Of a stretch of DNA of 64,000 bases, positions 23,961-37,478 are shown one piece after another; position 1 is the first letter of the stretch, and every line of letters begins with the position of its first letter. Source of the DNA: Manihot esculenta (lineage: Eukaryota; Streptophyta; Magnoliopsida; Malpighiales; Euphorbiaceae); contig NC_035169.2 in NCBI RefSeq assembly GCF_001659605.2, positions 6,977,610-7,041,609 on the forward strand, in the 5' to 3' direction. The notes under the pieces are model-generated. The model saw only the letters and a list, made by a program, of their open reading frames with translations, was not told where the DNA came from and ran no database searches. A program made the translations under genes and the position numbers.

Positions 23961-26900
23961 GAGTCGCGTGCGGAGGGGATGCAGAAGTTCTCACTTCTCA
24001 CGTGAGAAAGAGGATGGAGAGTAATGGTAAATAATATGGACACCTTCACCATCTCACAGGAGGCACGCAGGCAAAGCGTGACCAAACTAATGATAAGAGA
24101 ATAAAAAAAAAAAATACATAAAACCATTATAGAAACAAAATGAGTAGAATCGATCAACATCATATTAATGAAAATTTTTATATTTAAATATAATTTATTA
24201 TTTTAAATTTTAAAAATTTATCAAAAAATCAATTATTATTAATTTTATAATATCCAAATTTATAAGTTATATATTTTAATTAATAATTTATATAAAAATA
24301 TAGTTTTATTAGTAATTTTTATCTTATTACTTATTGTAAAAAAATATATTTTGTATTTAATTCATTAATTGTTTATAAATTATTGATTAACAGATTATGT
24401 ATATTAGTTCTTATATCCGAATAATCAAACTCAATTATATATTCTTTAATTAAATTTGAATGACATTTATAAATTTAACTTAATAATAAATATATTTAAT
24501 TAAATTTAGAATTTACAGAATTCTGATTCTCATTTTATAATTTTTGTTTACTTTATTATATATATATATTAATAAAAATAATTTATTAATTTTTAATTAT
24601 ATTAATTTTATTAAATATTAAAAAATATTACGATAAATTTTTAAAAATAAGATAAAATAAATAAAATTATAATAATTGATTTATATATTATTAAAATTAA
24701 AAAAATAAATAATAATTTTGAAATAATAAAAAATAAAAAATTGATAAAATTTATGAAATGAATGAAATAAATAGAAAAAAAAAAGGTAATTATTGGGTTG
24801 TAATTGGATGGGGGATAGTGCAGTGTGCAAAGGAGACAATCTCCACAGCAGCAATCATTTGTAAAAATTTGGCATTTTTTTAAGCGTTAATAGCTGTATT
24901 TTGTTATTTTTGTTAATTAAATTTTAACCCTTTAAAATTATTTTAATCGTATTTTATTATTATTTATATCATTTAAAATTAATTAAATTATCATCTCATC
25001 CGCTGCATTAGCATGTTAATCCGTATATTTTATAGTAAAATTAATAGTAATTTAAAATTTTAGAATAAAATTGTAATAAAATTAAATATTATATTTTTTA
25101 ACAATTATTTATTTTATTAATATTTTTTAAAAAAATGAAAATTGGAATCTATAATTTTAAATATTTATATATTTTTTTAATATTTAACATAGTCAATTAG
25201 AGAATCAAATACTTAATATATATATTATTAAATTTTTTAAAATTTATCCTAAATATTTGTATAATTTAAAAAAATATTAATATTATGCTTGAAAATTAAA
25301 AGAATAATTTAAAATTTTATTTTATTATTTTTAAAATAATCATATTAAATATTATTTTAAAATAATTTTCAATATTTTATAACTAATATATTTAATAAAA
25401 TTATTTTCCTAACCATAATTTTAAAAGTAATGTTATAAGCATATTACACAATAAGCATATTTCACAGATTTAAAAAAAGTCGTTGTATCAAAATAAAAGT
25501 AAAACAAATTGTTTTTATAAAATTATTAATCAAAATAAAAAATTAAATAATAATATGAATAATAATTTTTAATATTTAATAATAAAAAATAATAATTTTA
25601 TAAATTTCTATACTTATCAAATATTAAAAGAAGAAAGTTTCATTTATAAAAAATAAAAATATACTATTAAATTATAATAAAAATAAAATATATAATTTTT
25701 TTAATAATTAATTTTAAATTTTGTTAACGTGACATAATAATATAATATCAACATGAAGAGTAACATAATAACTTCATTAATTTTTGATGATATAAATAAT
25801 AATTATATAAATTTAAATTAATTTTAAAATTTTAATTTAATTTAATTTAAAAATATATAAACTATAATTACAACAAAATTAAAAGCTAATAATTTTTTCA
25901 CAATTATTTTTTTTATTATTATCATTTTGCTACTTTTCTATGCCCTTAACATCATTGTTATTGTTTTCTCTTTTAATTCTACTTCTTTTCTTTGTCTTTT
26001 TTTTCCTTTTTCTTTTCTCCTTTCTTCTTCCATTCTTTTTTCTTTCTTCCACTTCTAAAACGATGGGTTCAAATTAGAATCAGAGCCATCAATCGCTTTC
26101 GATTTCTAAATCAACTTAGAGTCTTAAATCAAGGGCATGTTCATGGCCTCCATTTCTCCGGTTATTAAATTAAAATTGAAATCATACTGAAATTAATTTA
26201 TTTAAATCGATAATTTCATTTAATTTTAATTTTTTATAAAAAATTATTTCTTAAATTAATACATATGCAAGTTAAATCATCAAAATGATTAAGTTCGAAA
26301 TTTTTTATTTATAAAAATTATTATTTTTATTTAAATATAATATTATTTTATTTTTTATACTATATAATATTATTTTTTACATTATAAAAAAGCACATTTT
26401 ATACAATTTATTTATTCAATTATTGATTAAATAATATTTAATATTTATATTATTCCTTTACTTTTTATTTAGTTTTATTTAAATTTTTATTTTTATTTTT
26501 TAATTAAAATTATATTGACCATTTAAAATTTAAATTTAATTAAAATTGAAATTAAAGCTGTAACAAGCTATTGAACCGTATGGTTGAATTTAATTCATAA
26601 ATCAAATCGAATGTCTGAAATTGGTCCTTGATTAGATAAAAAATAATTTTTTAAAAATAATTATAAACAGTAAAAAAACAATTTTTGTAAAATTATATTT
26701 CTCTATAGCATTTAAATTGCTTTTTCTTTTAAGAACTCAATACCAATCAGACTATTTAGTTAATTTCAAATAAGTAATTAATTTATAAAAATATTTTTTT
26801 AAAAATTAAATGATTTTTATATATGATAAAAGTTATTTGAAGATATTGTGGCATCACATATTAGTATTTATTATTAATAATCAATTTTAATATTATTCAT

Positions 26901-27004
26901 TGTGGAGAAATTACTTAGTAAATTTGGAGTACTATAAAATCAACTATCAAAATAAATTTATTATTCTTTGCTCTATAAACGCTTTAATTAATGCATCCAT
27001 ATTT
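23961..27004. other. Gene-free, extremely AT-rich DNA
   Basis: Nearly uninterrupted A/T-rich sequence. A short mixed stretch lies at 23960-24150 and a T/C-rich stretch at 25960-26070. No gene was seen. Confidence 0.6.
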
Positions 27005-27237
27005 TTTAGTTAATTTAGTTTAAAATTAAAATAAATTGAATAAATCAAAAATTAAAATTTTAGTATTTGTAAAAATTGAATTGATTTTAGGCAAAATTTG
27101 AATTGAATGAAACCAGTCTAATTCAATTTGATTTGATGGATTGAACTTTTTAATAAACTTTTTATTTTTTGCATAGTATTCTAAAATTTAATTAAAATAT
27201 TTTAATTTTTATTATAATTTAATTTCTCTATACTATT
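27005..27237. mobile_element. Left part of a MITE split by a solo LTR
   Basis: Diverged GAACCGAA-family copy (TTTAGTTTAAAATTAAAATAAATTG and onward in the usual order). It is broken at the CTATT target site and resumes at 27704. Confidence 0.6.
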
Positions 27238-27703
27238 TGATGTTTAGAGATTCAGAAAATAAAATTTACGGTGTGTGTAAACTTGGTCAGGGGAGATCTC
27301 GTTCCTTTCCTTTTATTTATTTTTCTTTTGTATGCTAATAATATCTAACTGTTTTTCTGCTACAATATCACTTGTTTCTATTACTTAGACCCGTGCGTAC
27401 AGACGCATCAAAATACTTCTCCACGCCAGCGGCTATTTAATTTTTTTCCGGCACGCATGCTAGTAGGACTACGAAGTGGCTGAATTTGCTTCCCTTACCT
27501 TCTATCACATCACCGTACTAGACTTTTCATGGATAGATTTGCGCACGTAGTCAATTCGGTCCACCTCTTATCATAGGACTGGATCACGCGATATTGTACC
27601 GATCTACCTGTGTGTGGCTTAATGGGTTTTGAGTCTGTATCTTTCTTCAGGTCAGGCCTCGTCCCCTTGCGAAAGAATTGCGAAAGAAGTCCGACGATTA
27701 TCA
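27238..27703. mobile_element. 466-bp solo LTR inside a MITE
   Basis: Begins TGATGTTTAG and ends CGATTATCA, giving TGAT/ATCA terminal inverted bases. It is flanked by the 5-bp duplication CTATT at 27233-27237 and 27704-27708. Its mixed, GC-richer composition contrasts with the MITE on both sides. It has no ORF of note and no second LTR. The family is not recognised. Confidence 0.75.
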
Positions 27704-27860
27704 CTATTAAAAATAATATGTTACTGTCACTAATCATATCAGTTTAATTTTTTTTAATTTTTTTAATTAAAATTAAATTAAATCAAAATAATAAAAAATT
27801 AAATTGAATTTTTAAATTAATTCAATTTAATTAAATTTTTTAATTTGAATATAATATAAT
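27704..27860. mobile_element. Right part of the MITE split by the 466-bp solo LTR
   Basis: Continues the MITE with ATTAAAAATAATATGTTACTGTCACTAATC and the right half up to TTTAATTTGAATATAA. Together with 27005-27237 it rebuilds a full-length copy in order. Confidence 0.6.
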
Positions 27861-30800
27861 AGAGAAAACATTTGCTTAGAACACTTTACCCAAAATGGAT
27901 GATTTGGTTAGAACATAATTGAAATATAAATAATTATACTAAAAAATAAAGGAATAAAATAAAATAAAAGCTCACGTGCCACATTCAAAAGAATAAGATT
28001 CCTGTGAAATTACTCTCATTACTGCCAATTCAGACTTAAAACCTTGACTTGCTTGTTAAGGCCAAGTTTTCTTTTTCCCTTCATTATAACCAACATTGAC
28101 TAGCTAATTACCTGTGTTATCAAGTGATTAATTAACCAATTAAATATATGAATAAAATTAATAATTACGAAATAAATTATTACAGCCTTCCCTAGATTAT
28201 GGCCCCATTCAGGGAGACTAAGGACACATCTCTATCTAACTTAAGATATGTGTTCCCAATATGTCTGCATAATCTTCGCTTCAAATGATTGATTCTTTAA
28301 GTTTTCACTATGTTTTGTTTTGGTTAAGTCATTTATCCTCTACTTCTTCCATGGACAAATTTGAAAAGGTAATATTCTGATGGCTATCATGAAGCTCAGC
28401 ATTGAGCATAGCACAGCGTAGTTACGAAAATGAAAATAAAAATAAAAGAAAAAGGTGGCGTGGCATTTATAAAATAGAATGAGGAAAAGAGAGATGGGCC
28501 CACCCAATAATAATAAATAATTGAGAGGTAAAACGTAAAATCTGTGAAACAAAAATGATATAATTAAAGCCTGCATGACTTCAATTATTGCAAGTATCCC
28601 AAACGCATGACTTTTCTGACCTCTTTCCCCCCTTTTTCTTCTTCTTAATTTCTATCTTCTGTAATTACTCAAATACCTACCCCACGCGCTTCCCATGGGA
28701 CCCACTTTTTTTTATTATTCATTTTTCATATAAATAAATCGATGAGTCAAATTTTAACTTCAAAATCAATTGAAATTTTATTTATTTTAAATTTAAATTT
28801 AAATTTAATATTAATAAATTTAAATTTAAATTATTTAACAAATAAATTTAAACGAGTTAAAATTTTTACTAAATTTAATATCAAATAATTTAATTTATTT
28901 ATAGAGAAATTTTAATTTAAAATTAAATAATTTTAATTAAATAAATAAATATATATATATTCACTACTATATTTATAAAAATAAATTTTTAAATTTTAAC
29001 AATTTATGTATATAAAAATTTTAAATTATATAAAAATAATTTTTAAAAAATTTTAATTTAACTCATAAAAATATATGAAGAATATATCAATTTACTTAAT
29101 AAAACTGTTTAAAAATCTATTGGCAACTCTTCTAATAAATTTTTTATTTAAAAATAAATTAAACTCATGAGATTTAACGAGTCGAATATTATAGAACTTA
29201 AACTTATCTCATTTACTAAGTGAATCTAAAATTTAAGTTTAAATTTGACTCATTTAGAGATTAAATTAAAACTGATCAAATTTTATTAAAATAAATTTCA
29301 AATAACTCACGAACAATTTAATTCGTTTACAATCCTAATTCATTCTCTGTTATTTCTCTTTTGTTTCTATTTTTTTTTTATTTTTTATTTAAAAAATAAA
29401 ATTTTTATTTATTAAATTTTTTATTAAAATTAAACTGAATAAAATAAAATATAAAATTAAATTAAAATTTAAATTAATTAAATTTAATAAATTATTTCAA
29501 TTTAAATTAAATAATTATCGTGCTTAATTTTTACCCTTTCCTTTTCACTTTTTTCATTATTTATAAGTAATTTCTTTATTTTAATTATTTGTTATCTATT
29601 ATACCGCTAATAGATTTATTTCAAATTAATAGTATTAAATAAAAATTAAATTTAAAATTATATAATTTTATTTATATTTTTAATATTAATGAATTAAAAT
29701 TCATTAACAAAATAGTGGGTCTTATGATTAAAGTCTGGCTAGTTTTTTTTTTTTACCGAAGAAAAGCCTGGCTAGTTTAACTGCTCAAAAAACATAAAAG
29801 AGAAGTTTGGTTAGGGGGTTGGCTCCCCATTGAATGGAAGATTAAACAAGAAACTTTCTTGGAGAAGTAAAAGCTTGGTCTCTTTGTCTGCTGACTTAAA
29901 CACACACTTTACTTCATATTTTATATTATTTTTATAATTATATTATATTTTATTTTACTTTAAAAAAATAAAAAAAATGGGGCAGGGGAGCCTGGTCAAA
30001 TTTCTTGCTAATCTCTATCTTCCCAAGGTGTTCCTCTGTTCACCCATCACGCTTTGCTCCTTTAAAAGATAATTATCACCTTATTATCCAATGGTTTGAT
30101 GCCACGTTGGACCTTTGTCTGGTCAAAGTATACTGTTCAGTTGCTGAGTCAGCGTTCTAAAGCTACTGTACTGTGTCCCATTAGTTATTAGTCATTTCAC
30201 TTGAGCGATTTAGTATTATAAAAACTTGGGAACCGGGAAAGATTTCTGCTTGATTGGATTTATTAATAAATTTTAATTTTTTTAATCAATAATTTTCTTT
30301 GTTTAATTATCGTTTGAAAACAAACAAAAACGACAGTGTTTCATTGCCCACATGTATTATTGTGTTTAGTAATCATGCCTACCATAATCATCCTTATTTT
30401 GATGATCATGACCATTAAATAATATATTTTTAAAATAAATAATTATAATAAAAAGTCAAATAGCATCCCTTGGATTATGAGTTATTATTATTATTATTAT
30501 TATGATATGGACCCTTTACCACCTCTTGTTTGGTGAGAACACAATAATTTGAATGATTGGCATGTAATAATAATCCCATTAATTAACAACAACATTCTCA
30601 CATCAATTCCCATCTTAGCTTTTTCTTTTTTCTTTTATGATTGAAAAAATAATTTCAAAAGAACATTTTAATAGTGAAATTTTTTAAAAAATATTGATTT
30701 AGAAATCATACACTGATATATCTATAATCACAAATTTAATTTGATAATAAATGCATCTGAATAAATATGAAAGATACGAAGGTCTATTCTCTATTCTCTA

Positions 30801-31400
30801 TTCTTCAAAACTCTAATTCCCATTTCAAAAAAAAATATATATATATATTTATGATTTTACTCAGTAAATTAATTTTGAAATTGAATTTAGTTTCTATCTA
30901 TTTTTGATTTTTTTTAATTATAATTAAGATCTTAATCTATATAAAAATAATTTATTCTACTCATTAAATTGTAACTGAAATTATAAGATTCATTTCCAAC
31001 TATATTTTTAGGAAGACAACTTACCTTCTATCTTTAGAAATGGTGTTATTAAGAGAGACAGTTATAAATTTTGAGATACTAATTTTTTACAGGTAAGAAA
31101 ACAAGTGATTCTTTATTAAAAAATAATAATAAATTATAAATCAAATTCTATTATATTAATAGAGTATTTAAAAAGTCACTCCCAAAAAATAAAATGAGAT
31201 AATATCGATCCGATCTTGATTTTCAATTAAAATTCTAAATATAGATATATTATCCTTTTAATAGGTTTATTCTATTCGAATTTAAATTATTGAACTAGTA
31301 TATTCGGAAATTGTAAGAGTAAGGAAATGGTGTGGGAGGGCAGATTGAGATTGGATTGCAGAGGGAAATCACTCTCTTTCTCTCAGTCTCGTGCGGACCG
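27861..31400. other. Gene-free DNA upstream of the HAT14-like gene
   Basis: Mostly AT-rich. Better-mixed patches occur at 27960-28720 and 29970-30230. A CACGCGC motif (the FHY3/FAR1 binding-site type) is at 28683-28689. GGTCAAA (W-box-like) sites lie near 29994 and 30121, and the 11-bp palindrome GCTGAGTCAGC is at 30143-30153. No coding gene was seen. Confidence 0.5.
30480..30503 (+). repeat. ATT microsatellite
   Basis: About seven tandem TTA/ATT units. Confidence 0.7.
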
Positions 31401-31421
31401 TTGTGTATATTAATATAGATT

Positions 31422-31427
31422 CACGTG
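31422..31427. promoter_or_regulatory. G-box upstream of the HAT14-like gene
   Basis: CACGTG in the context TTCACGTGTG, 240 bp before the start codon. G-boxes bind bHLH (PIF) and bZIP proteins. Several HD-ZIP II genes are controlled through such sites in shade responses; activity here is inferred. Confidence 0.45.
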
Positions 31428-31529
31428 TGTTTGTCAACCTGGATTTGTCGGTCAATCTTTATTACCAAAACCCATCAGAAAATCAAGTGTTCGCCATCTC
31501 TTAGTATTATTCGTGTTTCTCTGATCCCT

Positions 31530-31560
<31 letters not shown>

Positions 31561-31666
31561 GGATGTATAGATTTGATAGGGGTTGCCATTTTTAAGCCTC
31601 TCAGGTTTTTCCCCCTTTGCTTGTTTCTCTGTGTGGTCCTCTTTCTTCTCTTCTCTTATCTGGAGG

Positions 31667-33171
31667 ATGGAGCTTGCTTTGAGCCTAGGTGAAGATACCT
31701 CCAAGCCCTTCAAGTTTCTTGACCAAAACCCTAAACTATCAACTAAAGATCTAGGGTTTTGCATGGGATTAGGAACTGGATTCACTGCAACACCAAGATC
31801 CCATGATAAAGTAGTTGATTCTACCCTTCAAGCTGAGGCTGCTGCTGCTGCTGCTGACATAAGAGTCTCATCAGATCATCTTCCTGTTCAGCTTGATCTT
31901 TTACCTTTCTCTCCGGTTCCCCGTAGACAGCCCCCTCCTCAGATTCCCTTTCCATGGCTCTCAGATAACCGTATGTTGTCCTTTTTGGGTTTATCATTCT
32001 GTTTGTTTTCTAAGAATCCAAAAGAAAGAGCAATGAAAACTTTAACAGCTTTTCAGTTTCTCTTTCTCATTTTTCTCAGAAAGCAAGCCCCTTTTTTTTC
32101 TTTTGATTTTCACGCAATTTTAAGATCTGGGTATTGCATGTTTGGCTTATTAATTAGCTTGTGGGTTCTTGTTGTTTCTTGACGTTACAGTGGCGTCTGA
32201 ACGGGGTTCCACAGATGGATCCGGTAGGGGGTTCGATGTAAACCGGCTATCAGCGGAGGAGGCAGAAGAAGGGGCGGCGCTGTCATCTCCCAACAGTGCT
32301 ATGTCGTCGTTTCAGATGGATTTCGGGATTAGGAGCAGCGTAGGTGGTAGATGCAATAAAAGAGATATGGAAGCTATTGAAGCCGAGAGAGCGAGTTCAA
32401 GAGCAAGTGATGATGAAGAGAACGGTTTGACTCGGAAGAAACTCAGACTTTCTAAGGAACAATCAGCTTTCCTGGAAGAAAGCTTCAAAGAACACAATAC
32501 CCTCAATCCTGTAAGTCTTTTTCATCCATTTTTGGTCACTTAGAAAAAAATTTGCTTGCTTGCGTATAAGTTCTATAGCAATGAAGTGAGCTCAAAATGT
32601 GCAGAAACAAAAGCTTGCTTTAGCAAAGCAATTGAATCTTCGTCCTCGCCAAGTGGAAGTTTGGTTTCAGAACAGAAGAGCTAGGTATGCACAAGCTGCC
32701 TGCCTTTTCTTGGGACATGAATATTCTTTTTTTTTGGGTGATTTTTTGATAACCCATTTTTTATTTTTTATTAAATTGTGTTTTTGTTGTTTTTTGAATT
32801 TAAATAGGACAAAGTTGAAGCAGACGGAGGTGGATTGTGAGTATTTAAAGAGATGCTGTGAGACACTGACAGAAGAGAACAGAAGGTTGCAGAAGGAATT
32901 GCAAGAATTAAGAGCTTTGAAAACTTCCCAACCTTTTTACATGCAACTTCCAGCTACTACTCTCACCATGTGCCCTTCTTGCGAGCGCGTGGCTACCTCC
33001 TCCGCCACCACCAATGACAACAAGAAAAACCCAGTGGCCACCGTAGCCGCCACCGTTACCATCCCTCTGACTACCACCACTAGCAACAAAAATTCTACAC
33101 CATTATCACTAGCTAATAAGCCTAGATTATACCCTTTCGCTCAAGCTCAAGCTCACCAGGCTGCTTCATGA
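31667..33171 (+). CDS. HAT14-like: HD-ZIP class II transcription factor, HAT14-like
   Basis: Four exons join in frame: 31667-31970, 32191-32510, 32605-32684, 32808-33171, giving 355 aa. An LALSL (EAR-type LxLxL repression) motif sits at residues 3-7. The homeodomain spans about 183-239 and its recognition helix WFQNRRAR is intact at 228-235. The leucine zipper follows directly with leucines at 248, 255, 262 and 269. CPSCE at 290-294, just after the zipper, defines class II; this motif is linked to redox control of DNA binding. The length and N-terminal region fit the HAT14 branch better than the shorter HAT22/HAT9. The protein should act in the nucleus as a repressor in development and light/shade responses. 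The start is the first ATG opening a typical HD-ZIP II N-terminus; an upstream in-frame extension lacks such features. A decayed second copy lies at 40900-43022. Confidence 0.93.
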
Positions 33172-34166
33172 CTCATGGCCAATGTGTAATTAGTAACTAG
33201 AAAAGATAAAAAAAAAGATGGAAAACAAAGAAAAGCAGAACTCCATCCTTATGTAAATATTTGGGGTGAAGCTTGAAGGAATTAATTTCTTTTTTAATTT
33301 TTATTTATATTGAATGGGGAGGAAGCAGTTGAAGAGTGATTGATGTGTTCTGTTGACTGATGACGAGGGATTGCATTAGATGAGATTTTGATAGAAAAAT
33401 CTCAATTTTGTGGAACTATGTAATTAATTAGTTTTATATACAAAGAATATAGTTTGAAGATTTTCTTTTATAAATTATTTTTTGCAAATAAATCAAATTT
33501 AATTATTTTTGTGAAATTAAGAAAATTACATATTTAGGATTTAAGCTTTCTTGACTAAAAATATCCAACAACATAATAATAGAAATTAGAAGTTGGAGTT
33601 GTTAACCACCATGATGAAAAATAGAAAAAATTAAGTAATTTACGCAAGGGAAATTAGCTGGAAATTAATTAAAAGAATGATTTAGCCATAACCATGCAGC
33701 TTTGGCTGAAAGAAAAAAGAAATGGTGTAGGTTGATTTATGTGATTTGTCTCAATCTGATGAAGCTGCAGCTAAAATGATTGTGTAGCAACCAATTCACA
33801 TGACATCCTATGATGTTTGAGCAGTCATTTTCTAGGTTCCATGTCTGTCTAAATTGCCTACTTATTACAACTTCTGAAAATTTTTGTTGTCTTCCCAAAT
33901 CTTGATGCATGCCTACTGACTTCTATCTTCTTATTATTATAGCAAAGGATCCTATATATTGATGAAATTAATATTTTTTGCTAAATAAAAATTAGTCCAA
34001 AAAATTATTTTAAATTTCATGAAAATATTTGTTCTCTTCTTATCATGATTGCTTTCATAATACAACACAGTTCCTTTACCAACCCAATTATTAATTTCTA
34101 ATAATTTTCTCTTTTCCATCTACTTTACCTAAAAAGAACACAAGAATTGAATTCACATTGATCCAA
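33172..34166. other. 3' flank of the HAT14-like gene
   Basis: 3' UTR-like sequence up to about 33430 is also present after the pseudogene copy (43023-43260). The rest is AT-rich, with no gene. Confidence 0.5.
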
Positions 34167-34176
34167 TACTCTCCAT

Positions 34177-34601
34177 GTCATTCGGTCGGTTCGGTTCAAT
34201 ATCGAATCGAACCGAATAAATCAAAAACCGAAATTTTAGTGTTTATGAAAATCGAACCGAACTGATTTTAGTCAGAAATTGAATCGAACCAAACCGGTCT
34301 AATTCGGTTTGATTTGATTCGGTTTGATCGGTTTCAATTTTTAATAATTTTTTTTATTTTTTACACTTTATTTTTAATATTTTAAAATTTAATTAAAATA
34401 TTTTAATTTTAATATAATAAAAAATATATAATTATCACTAATCGGTTTGATTCGATTTTTTTTCTGATTAAAATCGAAATAACCAAAATTTCTGAAATTA
34501 AAAATTAAATCGAACCGAAATGTATAAAAAATTAAACTAAAATTTTAAATCAATTCAATTCAATTAATTTTTTTGATTTGAACCGAATATTGCTCGCCCC
34601 T
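34177..34601. mobile_element. MITE of the GAACCGAA-rich family with 9-bp target duplication
   Basis: The 9-bp direct repeat ACTCTCCAT lies at 34168-34176 and 34602-34610. The element opens GTCATTCGGTCGGTTCGGTT and closes ATTGCTCGCCCCT. Compared with copy 1 it lacks a few terminal bases on the left. This copy sits in duplication unit 1 only. Confidence 0.75.
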
Positions 34602-34610
34602 ACTCTCCAT

Positions 34611-37470
34611 TATATCTTCTCTAGATGAATCAACCGAATTTTTATATGAGAGATAAACTCAAAATTCATTAAAATTTATTATTTAGTTAAATTTTTATAT
34701 AAAAAATAAATTCAAAATTTACTAAAATTCATTAAAATTCACAACGTAAAATATTATTAATACGTAATTTTATCTCTAATTAAATCTGTCGCCAATTAAA
34801 CGGATCGAATTGATAGGAAGCCTATGACTTCTCATAAGAAATTCAACTTTTCTAACGTAATAGGAAAATAGAAAATTAGTTTTTATTATTTTAATATTTA
34901 TTATAATATTATTAATTTTTTATTAATTTTAATATTTATTATAATATTATTAAATCGGAGATATATATTAGGATGGCTTTTTGATTAGGTTGATGGATTC
35001 AACTTTCAAAGTTCCTGTATTGCAAAATGGGGACCAAATTAAAAATGATTATTTTTATGGGACCAGAGACTGTAAATAGTAAAAGTGGTCCCACCATCAA
35101 TCATCACATCTATCTAGTCAATGGACAAAAAACAAGAACAAAATATGCTGCAACCCAATGAATAAAATATATACAAAGATAACGTAAGCTTGATATTGCA
35201 GACTATGTTGCCCAAAGATTGTATGGTTCCCAGTTTTTTGATGGATTCCTTATTTCTGATTAAAAAAAAACACAAAGCAGATTGATGCAGACCCTTCAAT
35301 ACTTTGAATTTTGAAAATTTTTAATTTATAACATAAATAAATATTTATAAAATTAAATTAAAATTCTTACAACACAATCCTTCAAGTTCAGAATCCTTGG
35401 GTGTTTTTCACAAGAAAAGGTGAGAAAGTTGATGGGCCTCCCAATCCTGAAACTTGAAACTGGGCCACAACCACACAACAAAAATCTATTGGACGTTATT
35501 GGTTTGATTGCAGGCTAAACTAAAGCAATTACCCACTTTCATCTGCAAAGCTTCTAGGTCTAGCTCTTATTCTGTACTTGTATCAATGACATCCAATTTT
35601 AAATTCTTACCTTTTTTCATCAATTACAATTTAAAAATTTTTAGAAAATTAATTAGGATAATTTATTACATAGAAAATTAATTCGGTTAATGCCATTTAG
35701 TTCGAGTTCAAATAGAACCAACTAATTGCATACCTAATTCGAATTTGAATGCCACTGAATCTTGCTATTATTTATGGAATTGAAATTTTATTAAAAAAAT
35801 ATTGAGAAGTAAAGGTTTAGCCTGTCAAGAAGAAAAGAGCGAAGAAAGATTCAGATGGGTTTTAGGTATTCACTTTCTTCATGTTTGAAAAAAAAAAAAG
35901 AAATCTTCCCTAAATTTGGTTTCCTGATTACATTAACAGAGATTGGGAGAGGACAAAGAAACAGAGAGATATAAAGATGACATATTTTTTTTGCATGAAG
36001 ATAATAATTTGTTCTTAATTTTTAAAATATAGAAATTAAATTTTTATATTTATAAAAATCAATTTAGAAGGATATCAAATATAAAAATTAAGTTTTAATT
36101 TTTAATTAAGTATAAAAATTTTTATACTTATATACATCAATACTCTAACTATAATTTATAAATATAAAAATTAAATCAATACTCTAACTATAATTTATAA
36201 ATATAAAAATTAACTTTTAATTTTTAATTAAATATAAAAAATAATTTTTTAAAAAAATTAAAATTATTAATTTTAACATTTAATTTTTATTCTTACATAA
36301 TATTGATTTTTATATTTTAAAAATGAATATTATGTAGTATGATAATAAATAAATAATAATAATGGATAAAACCATAAGTTCGTCCATCTTTAAAAATTAA
36401 AATAATAACCTCCTAATTTTTTCATTATTAAAATAATAAATAAAATAATTTTTTATTTAAAAAATAAATCACTTATAAAAATATTTTAGAGGGTACTTTG
36501 ACCATTTAAAAATATTTAACTTTTAATCAATACGCAACTAATACTAAATGAAAAACGGTACCGTTTTTTATGGAATAACCATTTTGTTATAAAAAATTAA
36601 ATTTAAGAACTAATTTATTATTAAAAATTTAATAAAAAAATTACTATGTGAGTTTTGTTAAATTTCAGATCCTCAAAACTAAAATTTTTCATAGATCAAT
36701 AAAATATTTTTTGATAATCTATTTAAAACGTTCCAGAAATCAGAAAAAAGAAAAAAAATATTTTTCTGTAAAATAAATAAAACCTTACATTTTGTTTGTT
36801 TTAAAAAATAAATTAGTAATTAAAAAATATTTTTCTGTTAAAAATAAAATGAAGTAATTTTTAAATTTTGAAAATATGAAGTTTCTATAAATAGATTTTA
36901 TTTATATTTTATTATTATAATAAAATAGTAAGATATATTTTTAAGTAAATAGTTTTCACATATAAGTTATTTTTTACAAAATAATAAAAGCATTAAATTT
37001 TTGGCAAGGCAAATTGTACAGATTAAAAGTTGGAAAATAAAGAGTAAATAACGGTAAAATTTTGTGAATATATAATAAACAATGCTTTAAATAAAATAAA
37101 AGCATTTATCCTATCCTTTTTTTTTTATGTAATTTTAAATTCTTAAATGCAATTAAATATTTTTTTTATGAAAATAAATATCACTTTCTCCAAATGTAAT
37201 AATTTTCTCACTGCAATGAAATTTGGGCTGGCCTATTAGTGGGGTTGAAGGGGGAACCCATGCAAACGAAACGAGGTTACAAGTTTGCACATGAGCTGCT
37301 TGCTGAAATGCCTGAGAAAAGTATGGCTTCTGAAATTGTGCCCTCTCTATTGACTTCTAAACTTCCTCTCACAACTTTTTTGCCATTCTGATGAAAATCT
37401 TATTGATTGGTATGGATAATCATCAACAATTGATTTTTTTTAACTTTATTTTCATGCAATGAAATTATAC
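34611..37470. other. Gene-free AT-rich DNA
   Basis: Short direct repeats such as AACTATAATTTATAAATATAAAAATTAA (twice near 36135-36210) and long A/T tracts. No gene was seen. From about 37230 the sequence again matches unit 2 (from about 43930). Confidence 0.5.
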
Positions 37471-37478
37471 TGAATTCA

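Noticed and set aside
28780..29520. AAATTT palindrome-rich stretch as a possible MITE
   Set aside because: Low-complexity A/T sequence gives such palindromes by chance; no borders or target duplication could be defined.
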